Source: Helichrysum umbraculigerum
Taxonomy: Eukaryota; Streptophyta; Magnoliopsida; Asterales; Asteraceae
NCBI GenBank assembly: GCA_949592205.1
Contig: CATIUR010000016.1
Span: 2,501-66,500, forward strand
DNA: 64,000 nt
Reading direction: 5' to 3'
How positions within the stretch are numbered: the first letter of the stretch is position 1; each line of letters starts with the position of its first letter. Shown piece by piece: positions 57,770-64,000 of this stretch. A model generated the notes under the pieces. It was not told the DNA's origin. It did no database searches and was given only the letters and a program-made list of their open reading frames with translations. The translations under genes and the position numbers were made by a program.

Positions 57770-58050
57770 GAAATCAGCTTGCTGACTATGGCTTCGACTT
57801 CAATGAAATACCAATCTACTGTGATAGTCAAAGCGCTATAGCCATTGCCAACAATCCAGTAATGCACTCAAGGACAAAGCACATTGATGTCCGATATCAT
57901 TTCATCAGGGACCATGTGATGAAAGGTGATATTGAATTGCATTTTATTCCAACTGATTACCAACTCGCTGATTTATTTAAAAAACATTTAGATGAGAAAA
58001 GATTTAATTTTCTTATCAGCGAGCTTGGCATGTTAAACTTAAATGACTAG
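57689..58050 (+). pseudogene. C-terminal RNase H portion after the frameshift
   Basis: In the frame one base off the main ORF, STAEAEYVAA, YCDSQSAIAIAN and RTKHIDVRYH complete the RNase H domain and reach a stop at 58050. Continuity of these motifs right after the A7 run shows a single 1-nt change rather than long decay. Confidence 0.88.
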
Positions 58051-58253
58051 CTATGCTATCATGCTTAGTTAGTTATTTTTGTTTAACGCGTTTTTTTTTT
58101 AAGTATCTGTTATGTTTCTATATGACCTATATTGTTATTGTTCTATATTTCTGTTTTGCTGATTATGTTAGTATTCTAAGTTGTAACTAGATCAGTGAAA
58201 GATAAATATAGTAAAATAATACATAGTTCATATCAGACATAATCTATACTTTA

Positions 58254-58296
<43 letters not shown>

Positions 58297-59074
58297 AGAC
58301 CTATTCTTTAACTGATCTTGTTAGTATTCTAAGTTGTAACTCTTTCAGCGAAAGATCAGTCTCTCTAAATTTTGTTTTAAAAAGAATAAATAAAAATTAT
58401 GATTCTTATTTACCAGTGATCAAATCTCTCTGACTTAGTTAGTATTCTAAGTTGTAACCAAATCAGTGAGATTACATCTCAGGCAAATTGAATCATATAT
58501 GAGTGTTATTTTTATTTGTGTGACTTCTTGATTCTTTCATCATTATTTGACGGGATGTGTCACAAAATTGCACCTCTGACACTAGACTTTTCCTTACGTC
58601 ACATATACTTTTCCGGCGTACCTTTCAAATCACCATTAATACCACCAAGCTCCACAATCATCACACCTATTCCATTTAAACATCAAAACTTATCACCCCT
58701 ACGCCACCCCTATTTACTACCACTATCTACCACGTTTTCCCAATCTTAACCACATGATCATTCAAGAGTTTCAATAAATCAAACCAAATGGTTTTCTTTC
58801 TGTTTCAAATCAAAAAGAAACTCTTGATGTTCATATTCTCTTTCAAATACTCTAACCAATAAAAGTCTTTTCGATTTCTGTAACGGCAAATTCAAACGTT
58901 TTAAAATCAAGGAATTTTGCCATTACAACATTCAAAATCACTCTCATCACCATAAAATATTTTTTTATAAAAACAGAGTATGATATTTATTTCATCACTT
59001 GATAGATCAGGGTAAACTTTCTCTTGTAAAAATCAACCTGGTCTATAATCGCCTTGTTTCTACTTAGTCTAGTG
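58051..59074 (+). other. post-pol spacer with A run and repeated motif
   Basis: A run of about 37 A residues spans 58256-58293. The 21-mer GTTAGTATTCTAAGTTGTAA(C) occurs three times, at 58167, 58320 and 58438, each followed by a CAGTGA or CAGCGA motif. No coding evidence. Confidence 0.75.
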
Positions 59075-60058
59075 ATGCCATTTTTATCTACTCTGCTGGG
59101 ATTACAAGGTTCTCTTGTAATCCAGTATGAAACTACTGTACACTCGTCTGATTCTGCCCCACCATCGATCATGTCACTGCTCACACCCCCAGTGACCAAA
59201 ACTGATCATCCTCCATCCAAGAAAACCTCAAACTCTTCTACCAAAAGCTTGAAAATAAAGGCCCTGTTTCTAGCAAAACAAGGGATCAAGAGTGAAATAG
59301 TCACTGAACGTTCAGTCTCTATGGGCACTCTTGCTAAAACCAAAACTTACTTATCGAGTCAACCCATGAGCCACTCATCATCCTCACAAAAGGATGATGC
59401 TTCATTCAAAGGGCAAGTGACATCAGTGGGTGATGACACACTCATATCTGGTGTCACATCACTGGCTACAGACCCGCGCCAACTCTCTTCTATCACCACG
59501 CCAGCTGTCAATGTCGCTCTCCAGTCACAGAGAGTGATACAGGCTGCACTTTCTGTTTTTAAAGATCCATCAGTTAAAACACAAGCTGATGATGAGAAAA
59601 CCAAAACTGTTTTACAACATGATCACATAGTTACTATCGCATTTTCTGATATCATCAAGGGGGAGAAATTTCTACATGAAGAATGTGCTGATGCTTACAG
59701 AAAAATGATAATCTACTATAGGATATCATCAAGGGGGAGAAAACGTGCAAATGAATGCAAAAATCAATGGTGTTCATATGTAAAGTTGTTGCTGATTGGA
59801 AATCATCTATTTGGATCATATTACAGGGTCAACACATCTACAACTCATGTGGAAAAGTTGCTGACGCTATTAGAACCATATAGAAAAGTTGCTGACGCTA
59901 TGAAAATTACTAATACATGGGGATCATCTTTGCAGCTTCTATCTCAAATAATACCTATTCCCTGTATTGATGTTACAATTTTCATGGCAATCTTTATTTC
60001 ATATCAGCTTAGCAATGAATCCTTCTTCATCAACTGCAGCTCAAATATGTCTCATTGA
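59075..60058 (+). CDS. ORF in the env-like position of the Sirevirus, unrecognised
   Basis: 327 codons from ATG 59075; the frame stays open 7 codons further upstream without an ATG. The N-terminus is mildly hydrophobic (MPFLSTLLGLQGSLVIQY). The middle is Ser/Thr-rich, and the C-terminus has a hydrophobic stretch (about 295-315, IPIPCIDVTIFMAIFISY). Sireviruses often carry an env-like gene here, with membrane segments, but I see no clear family match. Two copies of an ATATCATCAAGGGGGAGAAA-like sequence (59648 and 59721) are read in different frames within it, which argues that at least that part is shaped as repeated polypurine motifs rather than protein. It may be a decayed env-like gene or a chance open frame. 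Confidence 0.4.
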   Translation: MPFLSTLLGLQGSLVIQYETTVHSSDSAPPSIMSLLTPPVTKTDHPPSKKTSNSSTKSLKIKALFLAKQGIKSEIVTERSVSMGTLAKTKTYLSSQPMSHSSSSQKDDASFKGQVTSVGDDTLISGVTSLATDPRQLSSITTPAVNVALQSQRVIQAALSVFKDPSVKTQADDEKTKTVLQHDHIVTIAFSDIIKGEKFLHEECADAYRKMIIYYRISSRGRKRANECKNQWCSYVKLLLIGNHLFGSYYRVNTSTTHVEKLLTLLEPYRKVADAMKITNTWGSSLQLLSQIIPIPCIDVTIFMAIFISYQLSNESFFINCSSNMSH

Positions 60059-60578
60059 TTTTCAGTCGGTTTAAGCTACAAGAAGAAGGATATTTGCATA
60101 TAAAATTTCCTTCACAGTTGTCTTCTCTCTGATGACAAGTGCATTGTGATGAGGTATATTCTCACTGATGAAATTGTGTTCACTGACGCCATCTCTATGT
60201 CTCTCCCTACTACAGTTTTGAATCATATGTCAAGAAGAATGAATGTTTGGCCTGATTTCTCCCTGGTTGAAAGACTTCCCGTTTACAAAATGTGAGTCAA
60301 AGCTGAAGATATCAGAAGTTGCTGAATCTCTTGATCACTGAAGAAGATTGTCTTATCTAAATCAGATTAGAGCATTGTAACTAAAAATGATTATGTACTT
60401 TATATTTTAGCTTCAATAATATTTGAACCTGTGCAAATCTCAGAACATATCAAAAGAATCCAAAAAGAAAGATGAATGGATCACAAGCATACAGTCACTG
60501 AATGTTTAAATTCTTAAACACTGACTATAAACTTTCACAGCAACAAGTTTGTCTAGGGAGCTTCAATCACAATCATTT
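60059..60578 (+). other. spacer before the Sirevirus polypurine tract
   Basis: No open frame of interest. Several CACTGA and CACTGAC motifs occur, as elsewhere in the element. Confidence 0.5.
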
Positions 60579-60588
60579 AGGGGGAGAT
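60579..60588 (+). other. polypurine tract of the Sirevirus-like element
   Basis: AGGGGGAGAT directly precedes the 3' LTR. Similar AAGGGGGAGAAA motifs at about 59657 and 59730 look like duplicated tracts. Confidence 0.88.
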
Positions 60589-61643
60589 TGTTGAGTCACT
60601 GGTCGCTGACCATGATGAAGTCACTGGTCGCTGACCAACTCAACCTTACACTACTTAATGAAGAAATGGATTGTATCGAAGCTGCTGTTGCTAATGATAG
60701 GATTTGCTGATCGTCATTCATTCTGATTCGATATTCTGAGGAAGATTTAAAGCTCAACTTGGTGTGTCGCTGATCTACGTCAGCGAGAGCATTACTTCTT
60801 CAAATCAATAAAGGCAAAAGTCACTGCCAGAATAACAGCTAGTCACTGAAGATTCGTTGTTCAAATCATTCTACAAGAGCATGTTAGCTCGCAGTGAGTG
60901 AGGAGGATTGCTGCATCATCAGTGACTATTTCAATAAAGCCTCTCAAACATCTAGTACTTAAAAGTACTATACTTATCTATACATCAGCAAGAGTGTTCC
61001 AGTTTAAAGAATGCCTGAAAGATTACGTGGCAGCAAGTGATTGGTTTTAAGGTAACGAGATATTTGCGGTAACAGAATTGGGACCCGCAGAATGTCGGTT
61101 TATCAGAGATCAGGACCAATCAAGCAGCAACACGTGTCCTTTCAAGATCCTATTTTGTAGGCGATATTTTAGAAACTCTTGTAGTATAAATAGTTCAGTG
61201 TTTTGTACTATTGAGGTTAGTCGTTATATACACCGTTCTTCTGTTTGTCAGAGAACCAGTTTGTCTAGGTGTATATTAAGATTCAGCGAGGTTAACTATC
61301 AGCGTGTCTGTCCACTGTAGTTAACGCTCTTCATTGTAATAATTTAGCTAAGTGTTTGAATTGGATTAACTTTGGTTAATCCATTCCGCATTCAACACTT
61401 TGTGAATTTAATCAATACAATTCACTTTCAGCTACTATTACTTATCATTCTTTGATTCTGTTATATCTTTAATCTGTTATTTCAATACCGACATACTCTG
61501 TTATAGATAATTAATTTAAAACAAACTGAAACACTTGGTAAAATCTGAAATTGTTTTAAATTGTATTCAACCCCCCCTTCTACAATTAAACTTTACACTT
61601 TGTGATTCCAAATCACTAACTAATAGTGATTACGGGACTATCA
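60589..61643 (+). repeat. 3' LTR of the Sirevirus-like element
   Basis: 1,055 bp. It differs from the 5' copy at about five bases and by one C in the C run near 61571 (7 versus 8). TATA box at 61185-61192. Confidence 0.93.
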
Positions 61644-61648
61644 ATACA

Positions 61649-61798
61649 CTTAGTACGATTTCACGTACATTAGATACGATTACACGTACACATAGTACGA
61701 TTACACGTACATTAGAGATGATTACCCGTACACAGAGTACGATTACACGTACCCCTGTATACATATTTATACAATTACATACTGAGCACTAAGTACTG
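61649..61798 (+). repeat. 3' LTR of the gag-only element, middle part
   Basis: It resumes exactly where 52327 left off (matching 47066-47215) and is interrupted again at 61799. The rest lies outside the window. Confidence 0.9.
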
Positions 61799-64000
61799 TG
61801 TGACACCCCCAAATTTAATGATTTGCGGAAGCTTGATTTGGGTGCCACTAATCAATATACAAAGCACAAAGATAATAATGAACGACCACTATATGCGTCG
61901 TTTTAAACTTGTATTAATAAAGTTAACGTTTACATCAAAAATAATATTGCACTAGCTCGGTTCCTGAAATTGAGAGATTACATGGCATAATTACTTTTAC
62001 AAAATATAATAATGCAGTCCAATCTCTAATTGTATGTATGCTGACTCGAGCTAGAAATCCCTGCTTGTGCAGTCAACCTACTGCTGGGTACCTGTGATAT
62101 ATACTAAAATGGGTCAGCGAAAACGCTTGTGAGCTCACAGGTTTGTATGTCAATGTATACTTGTCAGAACCGCAAGATTTATATTGAATTTAAAATGCAA
62201 TTAAGCAAAATAAAAGTTATACTGTCCATGAGCACATAGTCTGAGCTTAACTGATTTGTCAGGCCCAATTAAGGAAACCTAACATGATTTGCCTCCTACG
62301 AGTGCCTAATCAACACTCGTCTTCCCAAATGCTAATACATCCGTTTGACCGATTAGTGCGTGCTAACCCGGATGAGGATTGTCAATCCCATATGATATCA
62401 TATACTAACATTCACGCTATAAAATACTAGAGACTATGCTTATGGAGGACTTTAAAATGATTAGCTTGAAACTCATGTAGTATTTGAAGTTTGTCACTTG
62501 CGTTCTACTTGTAAAACAAAATGATGCAGTAATATCACACCCCTGGTAAAAGTAGTGAAAATGGGGCTATGAAACTCACCTGATTCCTGATGTGTTTAAC
62601 TTAATAAACTTGAAGTAATTAGCAGTGTGTTGGTGTCCAAAGGCTTGAAACCTGAATGTGTCCACGACACTTGAATTGTTATTAATTGTATTGGTATCTC
62701 GAAAGACTACCATTTAAACTGTTTGTCTAACTTAATGTCCAAATTTCCCCGATTTGGTTGATTGTATTGTTACAAGTTACTACGACTTGTTTGATTGAAT
62801 TGACACAAGTTACAACGACTTGTTTGAGTGTTGAAGTATGTTTTGAAAACGCGTACGGCCCGTTGGTGAATTGTTGAAATAAAAGTGTTGTTGTTATCGT
62901 CTTGTTTTTGAAGTGTTACTCTTGAAATATAAGTCCCATCATGTTCTAAAAGTCGTATGGAATAAGTATTTGAAGTTGAAACATCTCGACACTTGGTGTA
63001 AAAATAGTTGGACAATCTGCTGTTTTATGCGTCACTATAGGCGTCACTAAGGTAGATCATGCGACACTAAGGAAGTGTCGTGTGAAGTGTCAGTTTTGAA
63101 AGTATAGCGTCACTGGTGTAGTGTCGCGTGAAGTAGTATGCGTCACTTCAGGAGTGACGCGGTCAGCATAACGGCGGCACTTATGGAGTGTCGTATAAAA
63201 TAATGATTTCGGATATTTGGGCGTCACTTAAGGAGTGACGTGTATCATAGCGACACTATCGAAGTGTCGCGTAAAATTGTATGGCGTCACTTATAGAGTG
63301 ACGGGTATAGATCAACATGAAATTATATGCGACACTTATGAAGTGTCGGTATAGAAAATGGGGCGTCACTTATCTAGTGACGGTATGTTGTGTCAGATAA
63401 ACGGATATGGCGGCACTTAACAAGTGTCGCTATAGAGTATAGGGCGTCACTTATCTAGTGACGGTCAAAGGTCAACAGTTGAGCTTAGGCGACACTTAAG
63501 GAGTGTCGGTATCTGAGGTATAGCGGCACTTAAGGAGTGTCGCATGAAGTGTCGCTATACGCTGCTGGTGTCTATGCGACACTAGCCGCTGTTCGACGGA
63601 TTTCGAACCAAAAACGTGTTTTCGGGTTTCCGTTTGGTCTGATTCTTTTACCCAACCCTCATAGGGACATATTAAGCTTATCCAAACAATAATATATGAA
63701 AAGTAAGTAAAAACGAGAGATGTCGGGTTTTGTCGGAAACTTACAAATCGTCGGATCAAGAATCCGAAAAGGTAGGATGATAGATCGAGATGAGGTGAGT
63801 GTTTTCTTCCAAACGAGTATGGCGATCCAAGGTCGTTTAGTATGTTTATTTTGCGTTTTTGATGAAATGGAAATGAAAGTGGTGGTAGTTGAGTTGAGAG
63901 AAAAAGAAGAAAAAGAGAGAGAAAGAAATGAGATAAATGAGAAAGAGAGGGTGGGAATGGGAGGTTAAGCCCCCATTTTCGCCCCGCGTTTCCGCTCCGT
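61799..64000 (-). mobile_element. gypsy-type LTR, minus orientation, incomplete at window end
   Basis: It begins TGTGACACCCCCAAATTT, the inverse of a GGGGGTGTCACA LTR end, so the element points left. The stretch 62310-62400 is similar to 29410-29525 in the gypsy LTR (ATACATCCGTTTGAC, GATTGTCAATCCC), so the families are related. A palindrome array fills 63062-63542. The last 5 bp before it, TACTG (61794-61798), should recur beyond the window if this is an insertion. No coding frame is supported. Confidence 0.75.
63062..63542. repeat. array of about 12 hairpins with covarying stems
   Basis: Units are 19 nt: a 7-bp stem and a 5-nt loop, irregularly spaced. Stem forms are CGTCACT/AGTGACG (63141, 63222, 63285, 63364, 63445), CGACACT/AGTGTCG (63062, 63251, 63330, 63490) and CGGCACT/AGTGTCG with one G-T pair (63174, 63411, 63524). 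Loops vary (TCAGG, TAAGG, TATAG, TATCT, ATCGA, TAACA). A mixed unit lies near 63108. Confidence 0.92.

Larger units (their letters stand above)
52328..61643 (+). mobile_element. Sirevirus-like Ty1/copia retrotransposon
   Basis: LTRs are 52328-53383 (1,056 bp) and 60589-61643 (1,055 bp), with perfect 5-bp duplications ATACA (52323-52327 and 61644-61648). The primer site is 53386-53397 and the polypurine tract 60579-60588. One long gag-pol frame (53432-57769) continues after a 1-nt frameshift (57766-58050). About 2.5 kb follow pol, with an open frame in the env-like position and repeated AAGGGGGAGAAA-type motifs. Long post-pol space and repeated polypurine motifs are features of Sireviruses. 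I counted about five substitutions and one C-run indel between LTRs (about 0.5%). Confidence 0.93.
44946..61798 (+). mobile_element. non-autonomous gag-only gypsy element (TR-GAG type)
   Basis: The 5' LTR is 44946-47975 (3,030 bp). The internal region is 47976-50207. The 3' LTR begins at 50208, is split by a Sirevirus at 52328-61643 and is cut again at 61799. The interior is only 2.2 kb: primer site, a 329-codon gag, a short spacer and a polypurine tract, with no protease, RT, RNase H or integrase. That is the TR-GAG layout. Roughly 13-15 differences between LTRs over 2.1 kb suggest well under 1% divergence. Mobility would need pol from another gypsy element. Confidence 0.85.

Noticed and set aside
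63496..63968. Overlapping frames at the right edge as genes
   Set aside because: They lie in LTR sequence and partly in the palindrome array; no domain seen.

Overview
The window is nuclear DNA from a flowering plant, most likely a eudicot and plausibly an Asteraceae. The plant call rests on a spliced UGT85-type glucosyltransferase gene and dense nested LTR retrotransposons with initiator-Met-tRNA primer sites, plus Helitron, CACTA, MULE, MITE and SINE remains. The family-level guess is inference from the style of the UGT and retroelements. I see only one ordinary host gene; most of the rest is mobile DNA or AT-rich spacer.

Layout, 1-18 kb: degenerate local repeat modules (1-4140, 6255-6600); a complete MULE with long inverted repeats and a 9-bp target duplication (4406-6127); a solo copia-type LTR with a 5-bp duplication (7820-8704); a CACTA-type right end with a subterminal repeat array (10229-10685); several Helitron ends, including a probable whole non-autonomous Helitron (14303-16819); a 696-bp tandem duplication (12741-14132); and a GC-rich patch of possible organellar origin (17107-17450).

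18-23 kb: the UGT gene on + (exons 18263-18779, 20419-20996, 22432-22782; 481 aa). A Stowaway-like MITE lies just upstream of its TATA box, an inverted MITE dimer and a LINE-like tail lie in intron 1, and a SINE lies in intron 2. Intron 2 interrupts the PSPG sugar-donor box.

23-42 kb: a decayed Tork-like Ty1/copia element (23159-41867). Its 3' LTR was split by a very young 13.2-kb chromovirus-like Ty3/gypsy element on the minus strand (28599-41813) with 3,686-bp LTRs, an intact gag-pol and an extra coiled-coil ORF ahead of gag.

43-64 kb: a gypsy-type LTR fragment (43164-44945) interrupted by a gag-only element of TR-GAG type (44946 to beyond 61798). The 3' LTR of that element was in turn split by a Sirevirus-like copia element (52328-61643), then by another gypsy LTR that runs off the window (61799-64000). 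LTR divergence fits the nesting order where it can be compared: the copia host is older than its gypsy guest, and the gag-only element appears slightly older than the Sirevirus. The gag-only element shares primer-site leader and polypurine-tract sequences with the intact gypsy element, so that family could supply pol in trans.

The least expected signal is that several unrelated LTR families here carry clusters of short GC-rich palindromes. The clearest is an array of about a dozen 19-nt hairpins at 63062-63542 in which the two stem arms change together.
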